From Novosphingopyxis baekryungensis DSM 16222 (lineage in GTDB: Bacteria; Pseudomonadota; Alphaproteobacteria; Sphingomonadales; Sphingomonadaceae): a stretch of DNA of 64,000 nucleotides. The translations under genes were made by a program, and so were the position numbers. The notes beneath the pieces are model-generated. The model saw only the letters and a list, made by a program, of their open reading frames with translations, was not told the DNA's origin and searched no databases. The stretch spans positions 39,233 through 103,232 of the forward strand of contig NZ_ATUR01000010.1 of the NCBI RefSeq assembly GCF_000420305.1, written 5' to 3'. Below, piece after piece: positions 28,996-37,997 of this stretch. Each line of letters starts with the position of its first letter. Position 1 is the stretch's first letter.

Positions 28996-29145
28996 GGCGG
29001 TTTCTGCAGGAAAGCAGATATGAGCTGACGGCTCTTCCATGTTCCCATGACCAACGCGCGGAAACAAGAAATTGCGCGAGCCGGGCTTTGTAAAATTCGG
29101 CCTGGACGCTTTAAAAGGCTGGTTGGACAGGCTATCTCGGCGTTT

Positions 29146-29754
29146 ATGAAAACACTCTATGCCAGCGCCGCCGCCGTCCTGCTCCTGTCCGCCTGTGCCG
29201 ACACCGTGCCTGTGGACGAGTTCCAGCCGGATCGCAGCGTGGCGGAACTGGATCAGGTCAATTCCGGACCCAGTCTCGGCGCGTCGCCCGCGCAGACGCA
29301 GGTGGCACAGAGCGATGCCGCATCGCTCAATCTGAGCGCGGTGACGACCGGCGATTTCGGCGCGTCGATCGAGCCGGGGCGCAGTTGCACCTTCACCTCC
29401 GCCCCGGGCGAGCTTCTGCTGGTGGCCGCCGCGCCGCTTGGCGTCACGTCCCGCCCGCGCGCTGTCGTGCGGTTGACCAGCGGCATCCAGCGGCTCGATG
29501 CCATGCGCGACGGCGGCTATAATTATCTAACCGAGGGACCGGCTTTCCAGAACCGTGACGGTTTGACCATCACCATTGTGCGAGAAGATACGCCCGGCGC
29601 ACCGGTGCCCGTACCGGCTGCCGGCCCTGCCGACGATGATAGCGACGCCGAAACGGAAGAGCAGGCTGCGCAAAGCTGGCCGGCCACGATGACGGTCATC
29701 ACCGAGGGCGCCGAGCAGGAATACCCGCTGGGCCTATATACCTGCGGCGCGTGA
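29146..29754 (+). CDS. Lipoprotein of unknown function
   Basis: 202 residues from the ATG at 29146 (MKTLYASAAAVLLLSACADT). Lipobox LLSAC puts the lipidated Cys at 17. The mature part has an N-terminal low-complexity linker, then a domain beginning NLSAVTTGDFGASIEPGRSC with TSAPGELLLVAA, and an acidic insert (DDDSDAETEEQ) before the final MTVITEGAEQEYPLGLYTC. Two cysteines outside the lipobox could pair. No named family recognised. The 33 extra codons of the longer frame would precede the signal peptide and are rejected. Confidence 0.8.
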   Translation: MKTLYASAAAVLLLSACADTVPVDEFQPDRSVAELDQVNSGPSLGASPAQTQVAQSDAASLNLSAVTTGDFGASIEPGRSCTFTSAPGELLLVAAAPLGVTSRPRAVVRLTSGIQRLDAMRDGGYNYLTEGPAFQNRDGLTITIVREDTPGAPVPVPAAGPADDDSDAETEEQAAQSWPATMTVITEGAEQEYPLGLYTCGA

Positions 29755-29820
29755 TCTGCGGCGGTCCGGCGAGCGCCCGGAGCAGCCGGTTGCGCGGATA
29801 GCGCGCGTGCTTCCGCGCGG

Positions 29821-30279
29821 TCAGTCGTCCGCTTCGGGATCCCGCACCTTGATCAATCCATTGGAAACCATGCTGAGCACGGGCTTGTCATGCTGGTTGA
29901 ACGTGGTCTGGTGGCTCTTGATAAGGCCCATATCGCGCCGCGAGGCGGAACGGCGTTTGCTCACCAGTTCGCTTTCCACGCGCAGCACATCGCCGGGATA
30001 GACCGGGCGCAGCCAGCGCAGTTCATCGATACCCGGCGATCCGAGCGAGGCCATGGCGTGCTCCTTCCAATGGTCCACCATCATGCGCATGGTCATGGAA
30101 CAGGTGTGCCATCCGCTGGCGGACAAGCGCCCGAAATGCGTCTGCGCCGCGGCGGCATCGTCCAAATGGAAAGGCTGCGGATCGTAGCTTTCGGCAAAGC
30201 GCGTCACTTCTTCGCGGGTGACGGCATATTCGCCAAAAGCCTGTTTGGTCCCGACGACCAGATCTTCATAATATTGCAT
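29821..30279 (-). CDS. MaoC family dehydratase
   Basis: 152-residue hot-dog-fold protein. Start MQYYEDLVVGTKQAFGEY; the hydratase motif is FAESYDPQPFHLDDAAAAQT with the catalytic Asp/His pair, followed by SGWHTCSMTMRMMVD. C-terminal half SLGSPGIDELRWLRPVYPGDVLRVESEL is characteristic. Probably an enoyl-CoA hydratase/dehydratase in fatty-acid or related acyl-CoA metabolism; the acyl chain cannot be predicted. Isolated gene. The longer frame with 12 extra N-terminal residues is less likely. Confidence 0.93.
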   Translation of the reverse strand: MQYYEDLVVGTKQAFGEYAVTREEVTRFAESYDPQPFHLDDAAAAQTHFGRLSASGWHTCSMTMRMMVDHWKEHAMASLGSPGIDELRWLRPVYPGDVLRVESELVSKRRSASRRDMGLIKSHQTTFNQHDKPVLSMVSNGLIKVRDPEADD

Positions 30280-30358
30280 GGCCGCGATAGTTGATCGGGC
30301 CGGGCGCAATGGCAAGCGTCATTTTTTGCGCCAGCCCGGTTTGCCGCCTCAAGCCGAC

Positions 30359-31573
30359 TTATCGGCGCGTGACAGCCTCGGCCAAGGCGCTATTGCCGTC
30401 GCTGGCGAGCGGCGTAATGCCGATCAGGCGCGCGAGCAGCGGATATATATCGACATTGTCGAATGTGCCCGGCGCCTGCCCGGTAATGTCCGGCCCGCTG
30501 GCGGCGAACAGCGCCAGCATTTCCGGATCATTATTGTCATAGCCATGCGCGCCGCCGGTGACGGGGTAGGGCGGCTCGCCGGCCAATATGGTCCAACCGG
30601 CTTCGGCAATGCAGATGATGGCGGCCACGCGCGGATTACTGCCATAATGCAGCCGTTCGGGCAGGTCTTCCTTGCGCTGGCAGTTCATATGATCGTGCGG
30701 CTGCAACAGGGCATCATAGACGATGGTGTCAGTCGCGGCGGCAGGCTCGACAGCGGCATAGGGGCCGCCCTCGACCATGATGAAGCTGTCGAGCGGCAGG
30801 ATATCCGCCAGCTGGATCACCCGGGCATCGTCCGTCGCGCGCATGCCGTGATCGGCCACGATCACGATATTGGCCTGCATGCCCATCGCCTTCAGCCCGG
30901 CCCGCAGATGGCCGATCTCTCCATCCACATCGCGGATCGCCGCGTTCACGTCGTCGCTATCGGGGCCGAAGCGGTGGCCGGCGGTGTCCACGGTATCGAA
31001 ATACAGCGTGATGAACTGCGGGCGGATGTCGGCGGGCCGGCGCAGCCAGTCGAGCACGGCATTCACGCGCTGGCGACCGGTCACATTCTGGTCGAAGCGC
31101 TGCCAGTCCTCCGGGCGGCTGTCATGGATCGGCACTTCGCTGCCTGGCCAGAACATGGTGGCGCTGCGCACGCCCTGCTTTTCGGCGGTGACCCAGATCG
31201 GTTCGGCCTCGTCCCACCAGAACGGATCGAGCGCCTGTCTGGGATCGCCGAGCGAGAATTTCACCAATGGGCGGCGCGGATCGATCATGCTGTTGCCGAC
31301 GATACCGTTATGGTCGGGGCGCAGCCCGGTCACCAGCGTATAATGATTGGGGAAGGTCTTGGTGGGAAAGCTTGGGCGCATCGGCGCGCTGGTGCCTTGC
31401 GCAGCGATGGCCGCGATATTCGGGCTGATGCCGCGATCGAGATAGTCCGACCGAAACCCGTCGATCGAGATCAGGATGGTGGGCGCACGCTCAGCTGCCG
31501 GGGCGGGCGCTTCCTGTGCCATTGCGGGGGCAGCGCTAATGAGCGTCAGGATCAGCAGAACGAGCGTCTTCAT
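30359..31573 (-). CDS. Ectonucleotide pyrophosphatase/phosphodiesterase (alkaline phosphatase superfamily)
   Basis: 404 residues with a signal peptide (LVLLILTLISAAPAMAQ). The ENPP-type fold is shown by APTILISIDGFRSDYLD (first metal Asp), the nucleophile Thr in FPTKTFPNHYTLVTGLRPDHNGI, YFDTVDTAGHRFGPDSDDV, and VIVADHGM (metal Asp/His), and a later HGYDN. Exported, presumably periplasmic, cleaving phosphodiester or pyrophosphate bonds of nucleotides or similar compounds. One base separates it from the upstream 128-residue membrane protein gene, so the two are probably co-transcribed with ychF. Confidence 0.93.
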   Translation of the reverse strand: MKTLVLLILTLISAAPAMAQEAPAPAAERAPTILISIDGFRSDYLDRGISPNIAAIAAQGTSAPMRPSFPTKTFPNHYTLVTGLRPDHNGIVGNSMIDPRRPLVKFSLGDPRQALDPFWWDEAEPIWVTAEKQGVRSATMFWPGSEVPIHDSRPEDWQRFDQNVTGRQRVNAVLDWLRRPADIRPQFITLYFDTVDTAGHRFGPDSDDVNAAIRDVDGEIGHLRAGLKAMGMQANIVIVADHGMRATDDARVIQLADILPLDSFIMVEGGPYAAVEPAAATDTIVYDALLQPHDHMNCQRKEDLPERLHYGSNPRVAAIICIAEAGWTILAGEPPYPVTGGAHGYDNNDPEMLALFAASGPDITGQAPGTFDNVDIYPLLARLIGITPLASDGNSALAEAVTRR

Positions 31574-31574
31574 C

Positions 31575-31961
31575 TTATTCTCCTTTTGCGGCGCTTTCCT
31601 GTTCCGGCGCGAACCACAGCATCGGCATCGACCCGACGATAAAACCGAGAAAGGCCGCCTGTACCGCTATAGCAGAGCCAAATTCTGCGGCTTCCAAGGT
31701 CGCTGCATAGACGTTTATTGTGACATCTGCGATCATCAACAGAAGGGCGAATAGCAAGGCAGCTTTCCTCTTGCCCAAGGCAAATAGGATCAGAACCGAT
31801 AGGTCCAGGAAAAGCAGGGCGTTCCAGAAACCGTTGATTGCAGGCGTTCCATGTCGGTAGGGTGCCCATCCATACTGGACGAAGTCCGAACCGTGGGTGA
31901 TGCTACCCCATGCGAATCCCGCAAGCAGTATAAACCAGCAGAGCCGCCGTGCCGCAATCAC
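31575..31961 (-). CDS. Small four-helix membrane protein, unknown
   Basis: 128 residues with about four membrane helices (LCWFILLAGFAWGSI, FWNALLFLDLSVLILFAL, ALLFALLLMIADVTINVYAA, GSAIAVQAAFLGFIVGSMPMLWF). Starts at a GTG (31961) that overlaps the ychF stop as GTGA, suggesting translational coupling. Ends one base before the ENPP-like gene. The layout HGSDFVQYGWAPYRHG between helices 1 and 2 is unusual but I do not recognise a family. Confidence 0.8.
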   Translation of the reverse strand: MIAARRLCWFILLAGFAWGSITHGSDFVQYGWAPYRHGTPAINGFWNALLFLDLSVLILFALGKRKAALLFALLLMIADVTINVYAATLEAAEFGSAIAVQAAFLGFIVGSMPMLWFAPEQESAAKGE

Positions 31962-33058
31962 ACGTTGAAGCGGAACAGCAGCACGTCGCCGTCCTTTACC
32001 AGATATTCCTTGCCCTCCTGGCGCAGGCGGCCATGTTCGCGCGCGCCGGCCTCGCCCTGATATTCGACATAATCGTCATAGGCGATGGTCTCGGCGCGGA
32101 TGAAGCCGCGCTGGAAATCGCTGTGGATTTCGCCTGCGGCTTCGGGCGCCTTGGCGCCTTTATGGACGGTCCAAGCGCGCGCTTCTTTCGGGCCGCAGGT
32201 GAAAAAGGTCTGCAGGTTGAGCAGTTCATATCCGGCGCGGATGATGCGCGCGAGGCCGGTTTCCTCCAGCCCCATTTCGGACAGGAATTCCATCTTCTCC
32301 GCGCGGTCCATGCCCACCAGGTCGCTCTCGATCGCGGCGGAGACGATCACCGCCTCGGCGCCCTCGGCCTTGGCCTTTTCGAACACGCGCGCGGAAAATG
32401 CATTGCCCTCGGCGGCGGCGTCTTCCTCGACATTGCAGACGTACAGGACCGGCTTGGCGGTGAGCAGCTGCGCCTGCGCGAACAGGCGTTCCTCTTCCTC
32501 ATCGTCCAGCTTGGTCAGCCGCGCGGGCTTGCCCTCGCGCAGCAGATCGAGCGCCTTGGTCAGCACGGCGGCCTGCGCCTTGGCGTCCTTGTCGCCCGAA
32601 TTGCCCTTTTTCTGGAGGGCGGGGACGCGCTTTTCCAGGCTTTCCAGATCCGACAGCATCAGCTCGGTCTCCACCGTCTCGGCATCGGCGATGGGATCGA
32701 CCTTGTTTTCGACATGCTGGATGTCGTCATTCTCGAAGCAGCGCAGCACATGGACAACCGCGTCCACCTCGCGGATATTGCCGAGGAACTGGTTGCCCAG
32801 GCCTTCACCCGTGGAGGCACCGCGCACCAGGCCGGCAATGTCCACGAACGCCAGCTGCGTCTCGATGATCTTGGCGCTGCCCGCGATCTTGGCGATGGCA
32901 TCCAGCCGCGGATCCGGCACCGCGACCTGGCCGACATTCGGCTCGATCGTGCAGAAAGGATAGTTCGCCGCCTGCGCCGCCTGCGTTTCCGTCAGCGCGT
33001 TGAACAGGGTGGACTTGCCGACATTGGGCAGCCCGACGATACCGCATTTGAAACCCAT
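31958..33058 (-). CDS. ychF: Redox-regulated ATPase YchF (OBG-like)
   Basis: 366 residues, family length. Begins MGFKCGIVGLPNVGKSTLFN (Walker A), with EPNVGQVAVPDPRL, VDIAGLVRGASTGEGLGNQF (G3), VYVCNVEED (in place of NKXD, explaining ATP preference) and the C-terminal TGS domain (LQTFFTCGPKEARAWTVHKG; GFIRAETIAYDDY). Translation-associated P-loop ATPase that binds ribosomes and is linked to stress control. Follows pth, as in many bacteria, and is coupled by GTGA to the downstream membrane-protein gene. Confidence 0.97.
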   Translation of the reverse strand: MGFKCGIVGLPNVGKSTLFNALTETQAAQAANYPFCTIEPNVGQVAVPDPRLDAIAKIAGSAKIIETQLAFVDIAGLVRGASTGEGLGNQFLGNIREVDAVVHVLRCFENDDIQHVENKVDPIADAETVETELMLSDLESLEKRVPALQKKGNSGDKDAKAQAAVLTKALDLLREGKPARLTKLDDEEEERLFAQAQLLTAKPVLYVCNVEEDAAAEGNAFSARVFEKAKAEGAEAVIVSAAIESDLVGMDRAEKMEFLSEMGLEETGLARIIRAGYELLNLQTFFTCGPKEARAWTVHKGAKAPEAAGEIHSDFQRGFIRAETIAYDDYVEYQGEAGAREHGRLRQEGKEYLVKDGDVLLFRFNV

Positions 33059-33147
33059 GAAATATTCCCGAATTCGAAAGTGTCGAGGCCGCACATGGGC
33101 GGTCCCCATTGAGAAAAAAGCCAGATCGCAGGCCGAAGGCCTACGAC

Positions 33148-33720
33148 TTAGTTGTTTTGCATCCGCAGCGCAATTTCGCTCATGAAGCGCGCATCGTCGC
33201 CCTTGGCCAGCCATTCGGCTTCCGCGCCGATGGCGCCCAGCATATCGGCCAGATCGTCCATCTCTACCTTGGCGAAATTGCCCAGCACATGGCCGTTCAC
33301 GCGCTCCTTGGAGCCGGGATGGCCGATGCCGAGCCGCACGCGGCGGAAATCCGCGCCGATATGCGCGCCGATGGAGCGCAGGCCGTTATGCCCGGCATGG
33401 CCGCCGCCGGTCTTCACCTTCAGCTTGAACTCGGCCAGATCCAGCTCATCGTGGAAGACGGTGACGTCCTTCGGTTCCAGATTATAGAACCGCATCGCCT
33501 GGCCCACGCTCTGGCCGCTTTCGTTCATGAAGGTGGCCGGTTTCAGCAGCAGGATCTTTTCCGATCCGAACCGGCCTTCGATCACCCAGCCGGCGAATTT
33601 CTTCGACGGGGCAGGGAAGTCGTGCATCTCGGCGATGGCGTCCAGCGCCATGAAGCCGACATTGTGCCGGTGCAGCGCATAGCGCGGGCCCGGATTGCCG
33701 AGGCCGACCCAGAGCTGCAT
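33148..33720 (-). CDS. pth: Peptidyl-tRNA hydrolase
   Basis: 190 residues from the ATG at 33720. Releases tRNA from prematurely dropped peptidyl-tRNA. Motifs: MQLWVGLGNPGPRYALHRHN with the catalytic His, VGFMALDAIA, KPATFMNESGQSV, VFHDELDLAEFKLKVKTGGGHAGHNGLRSI and GIGHPGSKERVNGHVLG. Lies between rplY/orf136 and ychF on the same strand, the typical rplY-pth-ychF translation cluster. The longer frame upstream is intergenic. Confidence 0.98.
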   Translation of the reverse strand: MQLWVGLGNPGPRYALHRHNVGFMALDAIAEMHDFPAPSKKFAGWVIEGRFGSEKILLLKPATFMNESGQSVGQAMRFYNLEPKDVTVFHDELDLAEFKLKVKTGGGHAGHNGLRSIGAHIGADFRRVRLGIGHPGSKERVNGHVLGNFAKVEMDDLADMLGAIGAEAEWLAKGDDARFMSEIALRMQNN

Positions 33721-33745
33721 GATATTTCTCCTGCGGGTAAAGCGC

Positions 33746-34156
33746 TCAGGGCGCGCTTGGCTCGATGCCCTGATCCAGCTGGTCCATCGTGGCCGCCATG
33801 GAGGCATAAACGGTGGCGCAATTCTGCGCCTCGGTGTCTTTCTGCGCGGGCGTCAGCACGGCGACCACCTGCTTGCCCCGGTTCAGCATGGCCAAGGCAC
33901 CGTCTGCCGGCAACTGGCTGATGCGGCCTTGGTAAAAGGCGGTGATGACGTCCAGATTACGCAGCAGCTGCGCCTTGGTCTGCGGGTCCATCTGCCCATC
34001 GGCGCGGACGGTCAGGCTGCGCTGTTCCAGCAGGGCATGGCAGGAAAAATCGCTCTGCGCCGTCGGTTGCTGCGCCAGCGCGCCAGCCGGAAATGCAATC
34101 GGGGCGGCCAGCAATGCCGCCGCCCCGATCATGGTCTTGAAAGGCAAGATCCTCAC
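33746..34156 (-). CDS. Exported protein of unknown function
   Basis: 136 residues. Signal peptide about 1-28 (MIGAAALLAAPIAFPAGALAQ). Mature domain is helical: SDFSCHALLEQRSLTVRADG, LRNLDVITAFYQGRISQLPAD, AQNCATVYASMAATMDQLDQG. Two cysteines are probably disulfide-linked. No family recognised. Sits two bases after rplY and 25 bases before pth on the same strand, so likely part of the operon, though its job seems unrelated to translation. Confidence 0.8.
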   Translation of the reverse strand: MRILPFKTMIGAAALLAAPIAFPAGALAQQPTAQSDFSCHALLEQRSLTVRADGQMDPQTKAQLLRNLDVITAFYQGRISQLPADGALAMLNRGKQVVAVLTPAQKDTEAQNCATVYASMAATMDQLDQGIEPSAP

Positions 34157-34158
34157 TA

Positions 34159-34842
34159 TCAGGACTTGTCCGCTTCCTCGCCCTGCTCACCCATCACGGT
34201 CTCGGCATGCTGCTCGGTGACTTCGGTCTCGGTGACCTCGTCCTCGCCGCCGGCTTCGCCTTCTTCACGCTTCAACGCGGACGGTGCGACGATCGTGGCG
34301 ATGGTGAAATCGCGGTCGGTGATCGCGCTTTCCGAACCTTCGGGCAGCGTCAGCGCCGAGATATGGATCGAATCGCCGACTTCCAGGCCGGTGACGTCGA
34401 TCTCGATCTCGCCGGGGATCTTGTCCGAAGCGCAGAGCAGTTCCAGCTCGTGACGCACGACGTTGAGCACGCCGCCACGCTTCAGGCCGGGGGATGCTTC
34501 CTCGTTCACGAACACCACGGGCACGTTCACGTCGATCTTCGAATTCTTGTCCAGACGCAGGAAATCGACATGCATCGGGCGATCAGTGACCGGATCGAAA
34601 TGCACGTCCTTGGGCAGCGTGCGCTCGGTGGAACCGTCCAGCGTCACTTCGATAACGCTGTTCATGAAGTGGCCGGTCATGAGGAGCTTGTACAGCTCCT
34701 TTTCCTCGACATGGATGGACACGGCGTCCTTCTTGTTGCCATAGATCACGGCAGGAACGCGGCCTTCACGACGCAATGCACGGGAGGCTCCCTTGCCCGC
34801 CCGCTCGCGCGCTTCGGCCGACAGGGTCAGCTGATCGCTCAT
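34159..34842 (-). CDS. rplY: 50S ribosomal protein L25 / general stress protein Ctc
   Basis: 227 residues from the ATG at 34842 ([20 protein letters not shown]). Long form of L25: the N-terminal 5S rRNA-binding domain ([41 protein letters not shown]) plus a C-terminal TL5-type beta domain ([19 protein letters not shown]). It ends in an acidic tail ([18 protein letters not shown]). Heads the rplY-orf-pth-ychF group. The upstream extension in the same frame is rejected. Confidence 0.97.
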   Translation of the reverse strand: MSDQLTLSAEARERAGKGASRALRREGRVPAVIYGNKKDAVSIHVEEKELYKLLMTGHFMNSVIEVTLDGSTERTLPKDVHFDPVTDRPMHVDFLRLDKNSKIDVNVPVVFVNEEASPGLKRGGVLNVVRHELELLCASDKIPGEIEIDVTGLEVGDSIHISALTLPEGSESAITDRDFTIATIVAPSALKREEGEAGGEDEVTETEVTEQHAETVMGEQGEEADKS

Positions 34843-34946
34843 AATAAATCTCCAAATGGTTTGCGCCCGGCACCCTCCAGGGATGAATATGCCGGACAAG
34901 CCGCGCGCTATAGGCGTGGGCAGCCGTCAAGGCAAGAGGGCGGTCG

Positions 34947-35837
34947 CTACTGCACCCGCACCGCCTTATATCCCATCGTCTCCAGCATCGCGCGCACATT
35001 GTCCGGCCCCACCAGATGGCCGGCACCCACGGCGATGAAGGGCCGGTCGCCGCGCGTCAGCATCGCATCGATCCGCCGCGCCCAGGCCGCATTGCGCGCC
35101 ACCAGCACCGCGTCGCGAATGCGCGGTTGATCCATCATACCGCCCTGGGACTGTTTGGCGAGCGCCGCCTCGTCCCCGCTGGCCCAGGCGCTGAGCAGCT
35201 GCTGGAACTGCGCGCGCGCATCGGACCGGTCGGCCACGACATCGCGCAGCATCAGCCGCTGATCGGCTTCGGGCAGGCGGTCGAACGCGCCCAGCTGCTC
35301 TGAAATGGTCTCCAGCCCGCGGATCGGCTTGCCCGCCGCGCGAAAGCTGGCGAGCAGCGCTGTCTCCACGCCATCGTCGCGGTCCAGCCCCAGTTTCTCA
35401 TGCTGGGCGGAGGCCAGGGTCAGCGCCGCGGCCCAGCTTTCCATGCGGTTGAGCATCAGCCCGCCAAGACCGGTGCCCTGCCTGGCAGCGGCAAGCGAAT
35501 CTTTGAGATCGGCGGGCAGTCGGTCCGCCACCGGGGGCAGGCCGGGGGAAAAGGCGAGGGCCTTGAACGCCGCCGATAGCGTGTCCGGATCATCCGCGCC
35601 CAGCACTTCGATCACCAACGTGTCGGACCCGTTCATCGCAGCGGTCAGCCGATCGCTGCGCCAGTTCACGCCGTCCGGCAGCAGATGCACGGTGCCGAAC
35701 AGATAACCGCGCGGGGCCCCGTCCGCGGACTGCAACTGCCACAGGGCTGGGCGGGCATCCGGATCGATCCGATAGCGCGCCGTGTCCGAGCATGACGCAA
35801 GCACCAGCGTGCAAAGAAGAGCGAGGAGGAAGCGCAT
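34947..35837 (-). CDS. TraB/GumN family lipoprotein
   Basis: 296 residues. Signal peptide with lipobox VLASC (Cys 16). TraB/GumN core: LWQLQSADGAPRGYLFGTVH with the family GXXH motif (GTVH), then DTLVIEVLG, GLETISEQLGAFDRLP, ARRIDAMLTRGDRPFIAVGAGHLVGPDNV with the second conserved GAGH. The family is related to Tiki metalloproteases, so the two His motifs plus Glu could bind metal. Periplasmic; role unknown. A paralogue lies just upstream at 35971-36942 on the same strand. Confidence 0.9.
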   Translation of the reverse strand: MRFLLALLCTLVLASCSDTARYRIDPDARPALWQLQSADGAPRGYLFGTVHLLPDGVNWRSDRLTAAMNGSDTLVIEVLGADDPDTLSAAFKALAFSPGLPPVADRLPADLKDSLAAARQGTGLGGLMLNRMESWAAALTLASAQHEKLGLDRDDGVETALLASFRAAGKPIRGLETISEQLGAFDRLPEADQRLMLRDVVADRSDARAQFQQLLSAWASGDEAALAKQSQGGMMDQPRIRDAVLVARNAAWARRIDAMLTRGDRPFIAVGAGHLVGPDNVRAMLETMGYKAVRVQ

Positions 35838-35970
35838 CGCACCTATTTTAGCGGCGACGCGCGCCCGTTCAAAACCAAAAGCGCGCGAAAGAGAAAGCGC
35901 CTGCCATCACCAGCGGCAGTGCACCATGTTGGCGCCCCGCCGCCCGGCGGTCATGACCGGCAGGCCCCTA

Positions 35971-36942
35971 TCAATAGGCGATACGCTGTGAGGTCAGATT
36001 ATAGGCCTTGAGCTGCTCCTGCACGCTGCCGTCGCCCGCCAGATGGCCCGATCCCACGGCGATGAACACCGTGCCGGGCTTGGCCATCCGCGCGTCGATC
36101 CACTTGGCCCAATTGGCGTTGCGCCTGGTCAGCATGGCTTCGCGCAGCACCGGATCGGTCATGCCTTCGTTCAGCAGCTCCGCCAGCTTCTCCGGCTCGC
36201 CCGCCGCCCAGTCGCCGACCATCTCGTCGAGCGCCTCCTCGGCGTCCGGCAGCGTATCGACGGTTTCGTTGAGCCAGGTGATCTGGCTCGGCATGGGCAG
36301 CGTATCGAGAAAGCCCAGCTGCTCCTCCACCGTTTCCAGCCCGGTCATCGGCTTGGCGCTCGCCTTGGCCTTGCTCATCAGGATCTGCTCGACACCGCTA
36401 TTGGGGTCGAACCCGGCCTTGGCAAAGGTCATCAGCGACAAGTTCATGGTGGCCAGCCACGGCTCGAAACTGTCGAACGCCGGGGCGGGGATGCCCAGGG
36501 TCGTCAGCGCGGCTTCATATTGTGCCCGGTCCTCACCATCCAGCCGCTCGCGCAGCTTGGTCCCGGTCTGATCGGTGCCGAGCCGCTGGAAGGTGGCGAC
36601 CATCGCCGCCTGATCGTCTCCGGGAACGATTTCGAAGACCGCCTCGTCCGCACTGTCCCAGGCCGATTTTACCGGCCCGTCGAACCACTGCATGCCGGGC
36701 TTGAGCATATGCACGGTGCCGAACAGATAGATCTTGGTATCCTCGTCCTCGACCAGCCATAGCGCCGGATCGGCCGCGATCGTCTTGGATGCCGCCTCCA
36801 CGGCCGCCTCGGGTGCAATTTCCACCGCCGGGGCCGCGCGGTCCTGCGCTGCGACAGGCGAAAGCCCCGCCATGCCAAGGCCCAGAGCGCCGGCCAGTGC
36901 GGATGTGCGAAATACGGATTTTGCCACAGATAATCTCCTCAT
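35971..36942 (-). CDS. TraB/GumN family exported protein (paralogue)
   Basis: 323 residues with a signal peptide (about 1-33, ending SPVAAQD) but no lipobox, unlike its neighbour. Same core: [88 protein letters not shown]. Domain order and spacing match the 34947-35837 product, so the pair arose by tandem duplication and diverged in anchoring: one lipid-linked, one soluble periplasmic. Divergent from glyQ. Confidence 0.9.
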   Translation of the reverse strand: MRRLSVAKSVFRTSALAGALGLGMAGLSPVAAQDRAAPAVEIAPEAAVEAASKTIAADPALWLVEDEDTKIYLFGTVHMLKPGMQWFDGPVKSAWDSADEAVFEIVPGDDQAAMVATFQRLGTDQTGTKLRERLDGEDRAQYEAALTTLGIPAPAFDSFEPWLATMNLSLMTFAKAGFDPNSGVEQILMSKAKASAKPMTGLETVEEQLGFLDTLPMPSQITWLNETVDTLPDAEEALDEMVGDWAAGEPEKLAELLNEGMTDPVLREAMLTRRNANWAKWIDARMAKPGTVFIAVGSGHLAGDGSVQEQLKAYNLTSQRIAY

Positions 36943-37082
36943 TTGGGCTGAATATAAGGCCTCTTCGCCCTGCTGCCATGATTTCTCGCGCCAAAGGATG
37001 CAGCCCGCCCCGGCTTGACCCGCAACGGGGGTTGAGCCAAGGCGTGGCCCTGTTTTTATCTCGCATATGCGAAAGGACCATA

Positions 37083-37997
37083 GTGGCCGCCCAAACGCCG
37101 CCCGATACGCCGCTGAGCTTTCAGCAGATGATCCTCACGCTTCACAATTACTGGAGCGACCGGGGCTGCCTGATCCTGCAGCCCTATGATCTGGAGATGG
37201 GCGCGGGCACGTTCCACACGGCGACCACGCTGCGCGCGCTGGGGCCGGACCCGTGGCGCGCCGCCTTCGTGCAGCCATGCCGCCGCCCGACCGACGGGCG
37301 CTATGGCGAGAACCCCAACCGGCTGCAGCATTATTATCAATATCAGGTGATCCTGAAGCCATCGCCGGACAATCTGCAGCAGCTCTATCTGGACAGCCTG
37401 ACCGCCATCGGCATCGATCCGCTGCTGCACGATATCCGCTTCGTCGAGGATGACTGGGAAAGCCCCACGCTGGGCGCCTGGGGGCTGGGCTGGGAGGTCT
37501 GGTGCGACGGGATGGAGGTGACGCAGTTCACCTATTTCCAGCAGATGGGCGGTTATGACTGCAAACCGGTGTCGGGCGAGCTGACCTATGGGCTGGAGCG
37601 TCTCGCCATGTATATCCAGGGCGTCGACAGCGTGTACGATCTGGATTTCGATGGAAACGGAACCACTTATGGCGATGTGTTCCTGGAGAATGAGAAGCAG
37701 ATGAGCGCCTGGAATTTCGAACATGCCGATACCGAGGCGCTGTTCGATCTGTTCCGCAAGGCCACGGCGGAGAGCGAGAACTGCCTGTCCGCCAAGCTGC
37801 CGATCCCGGCCTATGAGCAGGCGGTGAAGGCCAGCCATGTGTTCAACCTGTTGCAGGCGCGCGGCGTGATTTCGGTGGCCGAGCGCGCCGCCTATATGGG
37901 CCGCGTGCGCGATCTGGCGAAGGGCGCATGCGAAGCGCATATCGAGCGCCACACGCCCGACTGGACGGCACGCCACCCGGACTGGAGCGCGGCATGA
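37083..37997 (+). CDS. glyQ: Glycine--tRNA ligase alpha subunit
   Basis: 304 residues from a GTG at 37083, with AAAGGA five bases upstream; no ATG fits. Alpha chain of the alpha2beta2 class II glycyl-tRNA synthetase, holding the catalytic site. Seen: [83 protein letters not shown] and [16 protein letters not shown]. The stop overlaps the DUF559 start (ATGA). Normally glyS would follow directly; here a DUF559 gene intervenes. Confidence 0.97.
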   Translation: MAAQTPPDTPLSFQQMILTLHNYWSDRGCLILQPYDLEMGAGTFHTATTLRALGPDPWRAAFVQPCRRPTDGRYGENPNRLQHYYQYQVILKPSPDNLQQLYLDSLTAIGIDPLLHDIRFVEDDWESPTLGAWGLGWEVWCDGMEVTQFTYFQQMGGYDCKPVSGELTYGLERLAMYIQGVDSVYDLDFDGNGTTYGDVFLENEKQMSAWNFEHADTEALFDLFRKATAESENCLSAKLPIPAYEQAVKASHVFNLLQARGVISVAERAAYMGRVRDLAKGACEAHIERHTPDWTARHPDWSAA

